DNA of 63,297 bases from Acetobacter sacchari (lineage in GTDB: Bacteria; Pseudomonadota; Alphaproteobacteria; Acetobacterales; Acetobacteraceae). The notes below the pieces were generated by a model. That model was not told where the DNA came from. It was given only the letters and a program-made list of their open reading frames with translations, and searched no databases. How positions within the stretch are numbered: the first letter of the stretch is position 1; each line of letters starts with the position of its first letter. The DNA is taken from the NCBI RefSeq assembly GCF_017377715.1, contig NZ_JAFVMF010000020.1:1-63297 (forward strand). The letters run 5' to 3'. The position numbers and the translations under genes are program-made. This document shows, piece by piece, positions 27,829-36,490 of this stretch.

Positions 27829-30216
27829 TCAGAAAGATGTGGAGACGCTGCCGGTCATGGAAAAACGTGGCTCCACAAAGAACGTGCTTGGCGAAGAATC
27901 ATCGATATTCGACAGGGATCCGTTCATAAGTCTGACCTGATGCGCGTTGGTCGTGACGCCTGTAGGTCCGGTTCTGACGATGGATCCCGTCAGATTTGTG
28001 AAATTCAACCTTATGCTGGGACTCTTCATGAAGCCAATGGATTGGAAGCGGTAACCCAGCGACAGCGTATCGGTCACATAACCCGGCATATGTTCATCTC
28101 CGGCCAGCGTCACGGATTGGGATGTGGCGTAATGTAAGCTGAAGTTGCCGAAGAATCCTCCCTTTGTATAGGAAAGACCGAAATTCGCCATCACTTTGGG
28201 CGACATCACTGCGGTGTTTCCCTTGGTGTGGATGTAAGAACCATCGAGCGGGATGTTGGAATCCATGGTCGCATGGAGATATTCGACCGAGGCGTAAGGG
28301 CTGAACCCATGAATGGGGTGGGTGGACACCATCAAATCCACCCCGCGAGCAGTCTGGTTGCCTGCGTTGATTGTCGCAGATTGTCCGGCCTGCACGTAGG
28401 TGGTCAGCAACCGGTTGGTTATGTTGTAGTTGAACAGGGAGAGATCGACGATCACTGTATCGTCGTGATAGCGATATCCCAGTTCCTCCTTGATAGCGTA
28501 CTGATTTTTCGGCAATGACCCGGTGTTGGGGTTCACTGCGAGGCTTGCCGGAGACGGTTGACGGAAATCGCCTTCAGCGTTGATGTAAACCTGATGGTGC
28601 TGGTTGATCATGTACCCGGCGGAGATATGCGGCAAAGGTACGCCGGTATTAAGGCCGAGGGAGGATCGCGTGCGTCCGGTGCTGGAATTGCTCCAGGACT
28701 GATCCCAATAATTGGTCATGACATATTTTAATCCGCCTTCGATGGTCAGGCGATCATGAAGATATTTCGCGTGGTCTTCAAGAAAGAGGGCGTGAAGCTC
28801 ATAACCGGCCTGCACGCGGCTTGTGGCGCGTGAGCCATTGGCGTAGTAAAGCTTGTAAGCGTCAGCGTTGACAGCGGAAGACGAGCCGTCGGATGGCGTA
28901 AGATTGACCGGTTCCTTGAAGATCTGATCGTCGTTCTCGTACCAATAGCCAAGGCTGATATGGTTGTGTCGATCGATGTCGTAACCGAGTTTTGCGACAG
29001 CCCCGGTCTGGATGTACATCGTCTGGTCGTAGAAAGCGGTAAGCGATTGACCAGGGGGCACGGATGACCCGGAGGAAGTGAAGTACTCTCCCGCTGAAGA
29101 CGTGGTGCCGCCGCTGTATGATTCCGGGCCGAAGCCCGTATTGAAGTAGGGAGTCAGGTCGAACGAAAGTTTGGCGGGAAATACGATATGTATCGGCGAA
29201 GATAGTGTAATTTCGTTCCAATAGCTTAGATTATTTTTCCAGTAATTGTTGTTCTGCGGATCGTAGTGATCGGATCGCCCGAAGCCATTTCCGGTGTGCT
29301 TGTAGTTGTAGAATTGTTCGGCTGTTGCATAGTTATCGACAACAGCGTCTGTATGATTCCACGACAGGAAGAATTTAAAATTTGATCCGTTGTCGAATTC
29401 ATCCTGAATCCCGACGTCGACATTCTTCCTTTTATTGATCCCGGCTCCCATCCACGAACGTGCGTGCGTGTTCGAAAACGAAGCGTAGCCACGAAGGTGC
29501 GTGTTTCCGATTTCGCCAGATTCAAGACGAATATATTCGCGCGACATGTTGTTGGTGCCATACGAGAAATCCGCCATGCCGCCGAATTTTCGCGCGGCAT
29601 TATGCGTAACGATCGACAGCACGCCTGCCGCCGCAGATGTCGCGGGCAGATCGGTTGGTGAACTGCCGGGCTGTATGACGATAGAGTCGATATCTTCCGA
29701 ATCGATGTCCTGATTGATGTAGTTAATGCCTGTCGCGGGGCCGCCATTCATCGTGATGGTCATGTCCGCGTCGGTCAGGCTGCGAATTTCCGCGCCGCCG
29801 GTCGCGCCACCGGTAATGCCGGATGTGTTGTTCGTGGCGACGTTCATGCTGGGTACGTTACGAACAAGATCGGCGACCGAACTCTGCGGGGCGCGCATTT
29901 CTATATACTGCCGCCCGACGGTCTGAACGCTATGCGAAGCCGTTTCGGCGCGCATCATGCCGCCGCCCCCATCCAGTGGGTTACGCGATCCGGAGACGCT
30001 GATGTCTTCGTGCTGATCCGGGCGTTTGAGCAGGGCTTTGGGCTTTTGCCGGGGCTTCGCGATGGCTGAAGCTGTGGAGCCCTGAGAGGTTGCTGCGGCA
30101 TGGCGGGCGGTCGGCGGGTGGCGGGTGGCCGAAAACGCTGATGTCGCGAGGCTGGTGGCGCCGATGAGGGCGAGCGCCAGGTGACGGCTCCGCGGGATGT
30201 AGAGTTTGGCCGACAT
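27829..30216 (-). CDS. TonB-dependent receptor of the sugar/glycoside cluster
   Basis: 795 residues. A signal peptide (HLALALIGATSLATSAFSA) is followed by a basic linker, then a plug (VADLVRNVPSMNVATNN, IDSIVIQPGSSPTDLPA). The large barrel ends in MTGSVSTSF. A GGAGGGG site supports ATG 30216. It is the first gene of the minus-strand operon that continues with epimerase, GMC oxidoreductase and GPH symporter. A LacI gene is divergent to it, so the substrate is more likely a carbohydrate than a siderophore. No Fur box was seen. Confidence 0.92.
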   Translation of the reverse strand: MSAKLYIPRSRHLALALIGATSLATSAFSATRHPPTARHAAATSQGSTASAIAKPRQKPKALLKRPDQHEDISVSGSRNPLDGGGGMMRAETASHSVQTVGRQYIEMRAPQSSVADLVRNVPSMNVATNNTSGITGGATGGAEIRSLTDADMTITMNGGPATGINYINQDIDSEDIDSIVIQPGSSPTDLPATSAAAGVLSIVTHNAARKFGGMADFSYGTNNMSREYIRLESGEIGNTHLRGYASFSNTHARSWMGAGINKRKNVDVGIQDEFDNGSNFKFFLSWNHTDAVVDNYATAEQFYNYKHTGNGFGRSDHYDPQNNNYWKNNLSYWNEITLSSPIHIVFPAKLSFDLTPYFNTGFGPESYSGGTTSSAGEYFTSSGSSVPPGQSLTAFYDQTMYIQTGAVAKLGYDIDRHNHISLGYWYENDDQIFKEPVNLTPSDGSSSAVNADAYKLYYANGSRATSRVQAGYELHALFLEDHAKYLHDRLTIEGGLKYVMTNYWDQSWSNSSTGRTRSSLGLNTGVPLPHISAGYMINQHHQVYINAEGDFRQPSPASLAVNPNTGSLPKNQYAIKEELGYRYHDDTVIVDLSLFNYNITNRLLTTYVQAGQSATINAGNQTARGVDLMVSTHPIHGFSPYASVEYLHATMDSNIPLDGSYIHTKGNTAVMSPKVMANFGLSYTKGGFFGNFSLHYATSQSVTLAGDEHMPGYVTDTLSLGYRFQSIGFMKSPSIRLNFTNLTGSIVRTGPTGVTTNAHQVRLMNGSLSNIDDSSPSTFFVEPRFSMTGSVSTSF

Positions 30217-30300
30217 GTCGAAACCCCTCCGTTCGCAGAATTGCGACTATCTGAACGCACGCGGTGAAGCGGATGGCGTTCTCGTGAATGCGATAAAAAT

Positions 30301-30314
30301 GGCATACGATTGCC
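30301..30314. promoter_or_regulatory. LacI-family operator candidate 1
   Basis: GGCATACGATTGCC is an imperfect palindrome (5 of 7 half-site positions) centred on CG, the usual centre for LacI-family regulators. It lies about 85 bp upstream of the TonB receptor start. The core ATGGCATNCGATTG recurs at 30476. Confidence 0.5.
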
Positions 30315-30477
30315 GAACGCATTGCGTCAACAATATTTCGAATTAGCATCATTAACTGCGAATAAAAAATCACTTAATATATTGATATATATAAATAAAA
30401 ATATTATATGCAGTCAAAGATCGTGTCAGAATTTTATATGGATACCCTCATAAAATCCGAAAAATGCACATAATAAT

Positions 30478-30491
30478 GGCATTCGATTGTT
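30478..30491. promoter_or_regulatory. LacI-family operator candidate 2
   Basis: GGCATTCGATTGTT, centred on CG, shares 13 of 14 bases of the core ATGGCATNCGATTG with candidate 1, 177 bp away. It is 93 bp upstream of the regulator start, which would allow autoregulation or looping. Confidence 0.45.
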
Positions 30492-30583
30492 ATATGAAAC
30501 GAGTCCTCCACCTCGTGCAGGGCGCAGCTGGTCACCGGACAAGGGGGCGGATATTTTGAGTCTCAGGATGAGGAGTGCGAGTT

Positions 30584-31633
30584 ATGGTGGGTGAGACGGG
30601 CGATGCGGGGATACTTCCCCGTCAAGGCAGGGTTACGATCGCCGATATTGCTCGGGATATAGGGGTGAACCCTTCGACCGTCAGTCGAGCCCTCTCCAAC
30701 CCTGGCCGTGTCAGCCCGGAGACACGGGAGCTTGTCTCCCGGGCGGCCGAGCGTATGGGGTACGTTGTGAACCATACGGCGCGGAACCTGCGTACCGGTC
30801 GGACGAACATCATTCTCGTTGCAGCGCCGTCATCTGAGAACAGATCCATATCCCCTGTCGTCATCGACGTGCTGCGCGGCGTGTTTTCCGAGGCGAAGAA
30901 AATGGATTACGGCGTCCTTGTCCGGGAGACGGAAAGTGACGTCGATGCATTGACGCGCGGGCCGGTCAGCGGCGTCGCGGATGGAATCATCAGCGTGTCG
31001 GGTACTGAAACTGTGATGCGTGCAGGCGGTCTTACCCCCGACCTCACAGGCGTGCCGATCATCAGCCTCCTGATGGATCAGACCCGGCGAGGTATCCCCA
31101 GCATCATAGCCGACGAGGAAGCGGGATTTCGACAGATCACCGACTATCTGCTGACGAAAGGGCATCGTCGGTTCGCTTACGTTGTCGGACCGGGAGCGGC
31201 GAGTGAACACGATCAGCCTCGCTATAGGGGGATGTGCGATCGCCTGTCCGAAGAACTGCTGGCGCCTGCGCCCGTGCGTCTCGTTGCGGGAGATTTTGAC
31301 TTCAGGTCCGGGGCGCGGGCGGCGGAACAGTTTCTGATGCTTGCCGAGCGCCCGACTGCGGTCGCCTGCGTTTGTGACGCGGTTGCCTTGGGCTTCATGC
31401 ATCGCGTCAGGGAAGCCGGGCTGCGGGTCCCGGAGGACGTGGCGGTCACCGGCTATGATGATGTAGACTTCGCGAACTGGACAGATCCCGGCCTGACGAC
31501 GGTGTCGCAGCCCACTGTTGAAATCGGTCAGGCTGGCGCCCGTATGTTGATCGACGCCTGTCTGGGGAGATTCGATCTGACGGCGCAGAGGGTGATCATG
31601 CCGGTCAGCCTGGTTCGTCGTGAGTCGGCGTGA
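30584..31633 (+). CDS. LacI-family transcriptional regulator
   Basis: 349 residues from ATG 30584, behind GAGGAG. The helix-turn-helix lies at the N-terminus (VTIADIARDIGVNPSTVSRA) followed by the hinge region. A periplasmic-binding-protein-like sensor domain follows (GYDDVDFANWTDPGLTTVSQP near the C-terminus). It should repress or activate the divergent uptake cluster in response to a sugar-like ligand and may also control guanine deaminase, which starts 24 nt downstream. Confidence 0.93.
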   Translation: MVGETGDAGILPRQGRVTIADIARDIGVNPSTVSRALSNPGRVSPETRELVSRAAERMGYVVNHTARNLRTGRTNIILVAAPSSENRSISPVVIDVLRGVFSEAKKMDYGVLVRETESDVDALTRGPVSGVADGIISVSGTETVMRAGGLTPDLTGVPIISLLMDQTRRGIPSIIADEEAGFRQITDYLLTKGHRRFAYVVGPGAASEHDQPRYRGMCDRLSEELLAPAPVRLVAGDFDFRSGARAAEQFLMLAERPTAVACVCDAVALGFMHRVREAGLRVPEDVAVTGYDDVDFANWTDPGLTTVSQPTVEIGQAGARMLIDACLGRFDLTAQRVIMPVSLVRRESA

Positions 31634-31657
31634 AAGACGGCGGACGTGCGGAGCGCG

Positions 31658-33004
31658 ATGGTGAGTGAGCTTGTAATAACCGCCCGCGTCTTGTCGCCCG
31701 TGACCCCGCAGGCGGCGGTACTGGAAGACGTGGCCTTCCTGATCGATGAGTGCGGAAATATTCAGGAGCGGGCCGCCAAGGGCGATGCGCTGTACGCGGC
31801 CCTGTCGGCGCGCGAGGACGTGCGACGCATGCCCTCAGACAGTCTTCTGATTCCCGGCGTCACTGACCTGCATATTCACGCGCCTCAATGGCCGCAGGCC
31901 GGAATGGCGCTCGATGAACCGTTGGAAAGATGGCTGGGAGTCTACACTTTTCCGTTGGAATCTCGTTACGATGATGTCTTTTTCGCGGAGAAAGTCTACA
32001 GCGATCTGGTCCGGACATTGCTTGAAAATGGCACAACCACAGCACTCTACTTCGCGACCATTCATGAAGAGACCAGTCTGACCCTCGCGCGAATCTGCCT
32101 TGAGAAGGGGCAACGCGGCTTTGTCGGTCTCGTCGCCATGGACAACGCCGATCTCTGCCCCCCGACATATAGGCATGCCGACGCACAGCAGGCGCTTGAT
32201 GCGACGCGACGGTTCATTGCCGCAGTCCGTGCGCTGCCCGGTAATGAGGGTGGACTGGTGCAGCCAGTCATAACGCCGCGTTTCATTCCAGCCTGTTCTG
32301 ACGCTCTGCTGAAAGGACTCGGCGAACTCGCCGCTGAAACGGGCGTCAGGGTTCAGACCCATGCGTCGGAAAGCGATTGGGAGCATCGTCACGTTCTTGA
32401 AAGAACGGGAAAGACCGACACTGAAGCTCTGGATGGCTTCGGGTTGCTGCGAGATGCGACGGTTCTCGCTCACGCGGGGTTCCTGAACGCGACGGACAGG
32501 GCGTGGGTGAGGGCGCGCAATGCGGCGCTCGCGCATTGTCCGATTTCAAACGCGTTTTTTGCGGGCGCGGCGCTTCCGGTGCGGACCGTGCTCGACGAGC
32601 ACACGCGTTGCGGTCTGGGCACCGATATTTCCGGAGGGTATTCCCCGTCCATTTTTGAAAACGCGCGTCAGGCGGTCGTCACGTCGCGCCTTCTGGAGAG
32701 CGGCGTCGATCCGGACCGCTCTCCGGGCGAGCGTGGACGCCCTGACAGCCGCATCACTTTTCAGGAGGCGTTCTGGCTCGCAACGCGAGGCGGCGCGGAG
32801 GCTCTTGGGACTTCGGCAGGGCAGCTTCTGCCCGGGCAAGCGTTCGATGCGCTCGAAATCCGTAACGGCCGCGGAGGATTGCGACTTTCGCCTTCCGACG
32901 ATGCAGAGCGCTGCGTCCAGAAAATCGTCTGTCACGTCACTGCGGAAAATATTGTCCGCGTCTGGGTCAGCGGTCGCATGGTCGTTGATAAAGTAGATAA
33001 TTAA
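31658..33004 (+). CDS. guaD: Guanine deaminase
   Basis: 448 residues from ATG 31658. It converts guanine to xanthine with Zn2+. The metal site HIHAPQW (His72, His74), the later VQTHASES, VLAHAGF and GLGTDISGGYSPS, and overall length match the guanine deaminase branch of the amidohydrolase superfamily. Its place behind a LacI gene rather than purine genes is odd. The two may simply be neighbours. GTG or ATG starts a few codons upstream are possible. Confidence 0.92.
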   Translation: MVSELVITARVLSPVTPQAAVLEDVAFLIDECGNIQERAAKGDALYAALSAREDVRRMPSDSLLIPGVTDLHIHAPQWPQAGMALDEPLERWLGVYTFPLESRYDDVFFAEKVYSDLVRTLLENGTTTALYFATIHEETSLTLARICLEKGQRGFVGLVAMDNADLCPPTYRHADAQQALDATRRFIAAVRALPGNEGGLVQPVITPRFIPACSDALLKGLGELAAETGVRVQTHASESDWEHRHVLERTGKTDTEALDGFGLLRDATVLAHAGFLNATDRAWVRARNAALAHCPISNAFFAGAALPVRTVLDEHTRCGLGTDISGGYSPSIFENARQAVVTSRLLESGVDPDRSPGERGRPDSRITFQEAFWLATRGGAEALGTSAGQLLPGQAFDALEIRNGRGGLRLSPSDDAERCVQKIVCHVTAENIVRVWVSGRMVVDKVDN

Positions 33005-33126
33005 ACAGTTTTTCAAAACTCCACTCCGAACGTCTGAAAGAGACGCTGTAGTCGAAGCGGGGGCGCGTGAAACGGCAGCATACTATGCGACAGGCAGTTC
33101 TCGCCAGATCGCGCATAGACGATCGT

Positions 33127-33870
33127 TCAACCTCTGTGAGCCTCCAGCAGAGTTTTTGTATATTCATTCTGCGGCGCAGCGAACATTTCCGCGACAGTGC
33201 CCTGCTCCACGATCTCGCCATGCCGCAGCACTACTGCGCGGTCGCACAATACACCGACAACCGCCAGATCGTGCGTAATGAACAGCAGTGACAGCCCCAG
33301 ATCGTCGCGCAGGTCCATGAGCAGGTTCAGGACCTGCGCCTGCACGGACACGTCAAGCGCCGCCGTGGCTTCGTCGGCGATCAGAAGGCGCGGCTCGGCC
33401 GCCAGCGCCCGCGCAATGCCGATCCGCGCCCGCTGCCCACCAGAAAATGCGTGTGGAAGGCGGTCATACGCGCTTTCCGGCAAACCGACGCGCGCGAGCA
33501 GGGCGAGCGTCCGCGCCCTGCGCTCATCTTTCGCGCAGATGGCGTGGATAGCCAGAACCTCCGCGATCTGCCGTCCCACGGACATACGCGGGTCGAGGCT
33601 GGCGAACGGATCCTGAAAGATCATCTGCACCTGACGCGCTCGCGGGCCGTTTCCGGTTAGTTCGATCGCGCCGGAACTGACGGGTGCAAGCCCCGCCACG
33701 GCGCGGGCGATCGTGCTTTTACCCGATCCGGATTCGCCGATAAGCCCTACGATTTCCCCGTTCCCGACCGTCAGGGACACGTCTTTCACGATGGAGCGCC
33801 AGCCTCGCCTGAACACTCCGTTTTCGGGGTAGGATACATGCAGGTTTCGGACGGACAGCAGCGGCGTCAT
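33127..33870 (-). CDS. Peptide-type ABC transporter ATP-binding protein (DppF-like)
   Basis: 247 residues from ATG 33870. It has Walker [10 protein letters not shown], the Q-loop MIFQDPFASLDPRM, the signature FSGGQRARIGIARAL and Walker B LLIADEATAALD. It energises a dipeptide/oligopeptide/nickel family importer with its partner ATPase. The ATG overlaps the stop of that partner by ATGA. The matching binding protein and permeases are on the opposite strand beyond the peptidase. Confidence 0.93.
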   Translation of the reverse strand: MTPLLSVRNLHVSYPENGVFRRGWRSIVKDVSLTVGNGEIVGLIGESGSGKSTIARAVAGLAPVSSGAIELTGNGPRARQVQMIFQDPFASLDPRMSVGRQIAEVLAIHAICAKDERRARTLALLARVGLPESAYDRLPHAFSGGQRARIGIARALAAEPRLLIADEATAALDVSVQAQVLNLLMDLRDDLGLSLLFITHDLAVVGVLCDRAVVLRHGEIVEQGTVAEMFAAPQNEYTKTLLEAHRG

Positions 33871-34871
33871 GGCGCGACCGCCCACTCGTCGGCGCGCAGG
33901 CAGGCGACGTCGTGTCCGACCTCAACGCCACGCAGCGCGGGCTGCGTCTCCATGCAGGCGGTTTGCACCGCCGGGCAGCGTGGCGCGAACACGCAACCGT
34001 CAGGCTTCTCGCCCGGCGCGGGCGCAGCGCCCGCCATGCCACGCAGGCGCAGTCGGCCGTGAGCGTCTGGAGCCATGGAAGCGCGGTTCGGCAGAGAGGC
34101 GAGCAGCCCTTTGGTGTAGGGGTGCCGGGGCGCGCCCAGCACGTCGGCAATCGGGCCCTCCTCAAGCATTCGGCCAGCGTAAAGGACCGCCACGCGGTCT
34201 GCGATGGCGGACGCTGCGCCGAAATCGTGGGTGATGAACAGTGTCGCGGTTCCGCGCTCCGCCGCCATGGCGCGGATGAGCGCAAGAATCCGCCCGCGCG
34301 TGCCGGCATCGAGCGCCGTGGTCGGCTCGTCGGCGATCAGCAGGGCGGGCGTGGCCGAAAGCGCCATGGCGATCATGACGCGCTGGCGCATGCCGCCTGA
34401 AAGCTGGTGCGGATAAGAAGACAGGCAGCGCTCGGGGTCTGCGATGCCAGTGCGGCCCAGCAACGCCGCCGCCTCGCGCCGCCTGTCTTCGCCGGTGTTC
34501 AGATCGTCGCGGTGCAGAACGAGACATTCATTGATCTGCGCGCCGATTTTCATCGCCGGATTGAGCGCGCTCATAGGCTCCTGAAAGATCATGCCGATGT
34601 CGCGGCCCCGCAGGGCGCGGAAGGATTTTTCGGACAGCCCGGCCAGATCGACGGTCCTGCCCCCGGTCGTCAGCAACGCGCGGCCGCCGCTGATCCGCCC
34701 GCCGCGCAGGAGCCCCATCGTCGAAAGCGCCGCCACGCTCTTTCCCGAACCGGATTCACCGACAAGGGCGAGTGTCTCCCCGCGCGCGATCGTCAGCGAT
34801 ATCCGCTCCAGCGCCACAGTCTCGCCGAACGAGACGCTGAAATCCTCGAGCGAAAGGGCGGGCTGCGTCAT
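33867..34871 (-). CDS. Peptide-type ABC transporter ATP-binding protein (DppD-like)
   Basis: 334 residues from ATG 34871. It has Walker [10 protein letters not shown], the signature [17 protein letters not shown] and Walker [13 protein letters not shown]. The C-terminal oligopeptide/dipeptide transporter extension carries the Cys pattern CVFAPRCP...C seen in DppD/OppD proteins, some of which bind a [4Fe-4S] cluster. Its start overlaps the peptidase stop (TAATG), so it belongs to the same transcript. Confidence 0.94.
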   Translation of the reverse strand: MTQPALSLEDFSVSFGETVALERISLTIARGETLALVGESGSGKSVAALSTMGLLRGGRISGGRALLTTGGRTVDLAGLSEKSFRALRGRDIGMIFQEPMSALNPAMKIGAQINECLVLHRDDLNTGEDRRREAAALLGRTGIADPERCLSSYPHQLSGGMRQRVMIAMALSATPALLIADEPTTALDAGTRGRILALIRAMAAERGTATLFITHDFGAASAIADRVAVLYAGRMLEEGPIADVLGAPRHPYTKGLLASLPNRASMAPDAHGRLRLRGMAGAAPAPGEKPDGCVFAPRCPAVQTACMETQPALRGVEVGHDVACLRADEWAVAP

Positions 34872-36319
34872 TAGCCCCGACGCTGTGTCTGTCCGCGCGG
34901 TTCCGGAGCCCACGCGAACTCGGCGTCGAACGGATAGGTCGGGCGATGGGTGAGTTCGCGACGCAGATTCGCCACGTCCTGATTCACGACGCCTTCGGAC
35001 AGGGCCATCAGCGACGGGTTGGCGAGCGGAGCCAGATCCGGCGAGAGATAGCCCGATTTCACGACGATGATCTTCGCCTGCGCCGGGTCCAGGCCCACAC
35101 GCGTGAAATCAGCGATGTTGTGATAGGGGCGACGGCGCGCGGCGAGAACGATGGTGACGCCACGATGACGCAGCACGGCTTCGCGCTCGGCCGGATCGTT
35201 GTTCGGGATCAGGCCGATCACTTCGCAGTCCAGAGAAACACGTCCCCCGTTCGGGTCGAGCGAAGCCCCGATCTGGAAAGTCTGCACTGCGCCGATCCCG
35301 GCGGCGAATGCAGCTTCGCAAGCGGGTGCGTCGGTGATCGCCGCCACGACTGCGCCCTGCGCGTCCTGACGCACAAGCTCAGCCAGCACATCGGCCCGGT
35401 CGCCCACGCCGCCGCCGGTCGGGTTGTCGCCGGAATCCGCGATGACCGCAGGCGCCGTCTGCGCTGCAATGGCCTGCCCGACACAGGATTCTATGGTTCC
35501 GGTCGGAACCCCGAAGACGAAATCGCACCGCGCGTCCCACCATGATTGGGCGATCTCGGCGGCGGTTCGCGTCAGTACGGCGTCATCCGTGCCGGTCACG
35601 ACGGCGCAGGCGGTGGCGCGTGGTTCGTCCGCCCATACATACCCGACCATCAGCGCGGCGTCCCAGACGCCAGGGCGTTCGTCATACTCTGGCAGGCGCG
35701 CATAAAGCGATTTCGTGGGCTCGTCTTCCGTGCTGGTGCGCTCGCCCGGCAGCAGAACCGGCACAGGCGCCCATACGATGCTCGGTCGTACGCCGGTTTT
35801 CAGCGCATCCGTCAGCATTTCGACGGCCCGGCGCATCGTGCGTTCGACGTCGATATGCGGGGCCGTGCGATAGGCGGAGAAGATGTCGAGCGCGTCGATG
35901 ATCGGCTGGCTGACATTGCCATGAAGGTCATAGCTGGCGGCGACGAAGCAGTCCGGCCCCACGACTTCGCGGGCGGAGGCGATCCAGTCGGCTTCTGCGT
36001 TCTGCATGCCTTCGACGAACATCGCGCCGTGCATGGCCAGATAAAGCCCGTCCAGCGGCAGGGCGGCGCGAAGGCGCGCAAGGAAATCGGCCTTGAACGC
36101 TGCGTAGGCTTCCTTCGCCACCGGTCCGCCCGGCACGGCGCGGGCATGCAAAAGCGGCAGGAATTCCGCGTCGAAATTCTTCAGAAAGCCGAAATACGGC
36201 GATGCGGTCATTTCCGCGCCGCGCATCACACGGAAATGTTCTTCCCGGATCAGGACAGGATTGTACGTGCTGCATTCGGTGTGAATGCCGCCAAAGGCGA
36301 TGCGCGGCTGCCTGGTCAT
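34871..36319 (-). CDS. M81-family metallopeptidase (MlrC-like)
   Basis: 482 residues. The N-terminal FGGIHTECSTYNP and the DLHGNVS motif supply probable zinc ligands, and SGDNPTGGGVGD is a further M81 hallmark. The family is named for MlrC, which cleaves linearised microcystin. Most members sit beside peptide ABC transporters and presumably trim an imported unusual peptide or amide. It is the first gene of the minus-strand operon with the two ATPases. Confidence 0.92.
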   Translation of the reverse strand: MTRQPRIAFGGIHTECSTYNPVLIREEHFRVMRGAEMTASPYFGFLKNFDAEFLPLLHARAVPGGPVAKEAYAAFKADFLARLRAALPLDGLYLAMHGAMFVEGMQNAEADWIASAREVVGPDCFVAASYDLHGNVSQPIIDALDIFSAYRTAPHIDVERTMRRAVEMLTDALKTGVRPSIVWAPVPVLLPGERTSTEDEPTKSLYARLPEYDERPGVWDAALMVGYVWADEPRATACAVVTGTDDAVLTRTAAEIAQSWWDARCDFVFGVPTGTIESCVGQAIAAQTAPAVIADSGDNPTGGGVGDRADVLAELVRQDAQGAVVAAITDAPACEAAFAAGIGAVQTFQIGASLDPNGGRVSLDCEVIGLIPNNDPAEREAVLRHRGVTIVLAARRRPYHNIADFTRVGLDPAQAKIIVVKSGYLSPDLAPLANPSLMALSEGVVNQDVANLRRELTHRPTYPFDAEFAWAPEPRGQTQRRG

Positions 36320-36418
36320 GATGGGCTCCTGAAACGATGACGCGACGCCGGGTCCGGGGACCGGGCGTTTCGATAGCGACCTTATTTCGATTGATAAACC
36401 AGATCGGTGTCAATAGAC

Positions 36419-36429
36419 TAACTTTGTTA
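36419..36429. promoter_or_regulatory. Small palindrome between the divergent transporter operons
   Basis: TAAC-TTT-GTTA lies in the AT-rich centre of the 171-bp divergent region between the peptidase and binding-protein genes. It is short, and no regulator gene is next to it, so this is only a candidate operator. Confidence 0.25.
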
Positions 36430-36490
36430 ACCAAAAGGGCGTGATTGTTTTGGCTGTTGCGCCAAATCTGACCCGCCAGCGAGGCAATTG

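Larger units (their letters stand above)
30217..30583. promoter_or_regulatory. Divergent promoter region, TonB receptor operon and lacI-type gene
   Basis: 367 bases, very AT-rich from 30340 to 30480. It contains two near-identical LacI-type operator candidates, one close to each divergent start. No gene was recognised. Confidence 0.6.
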
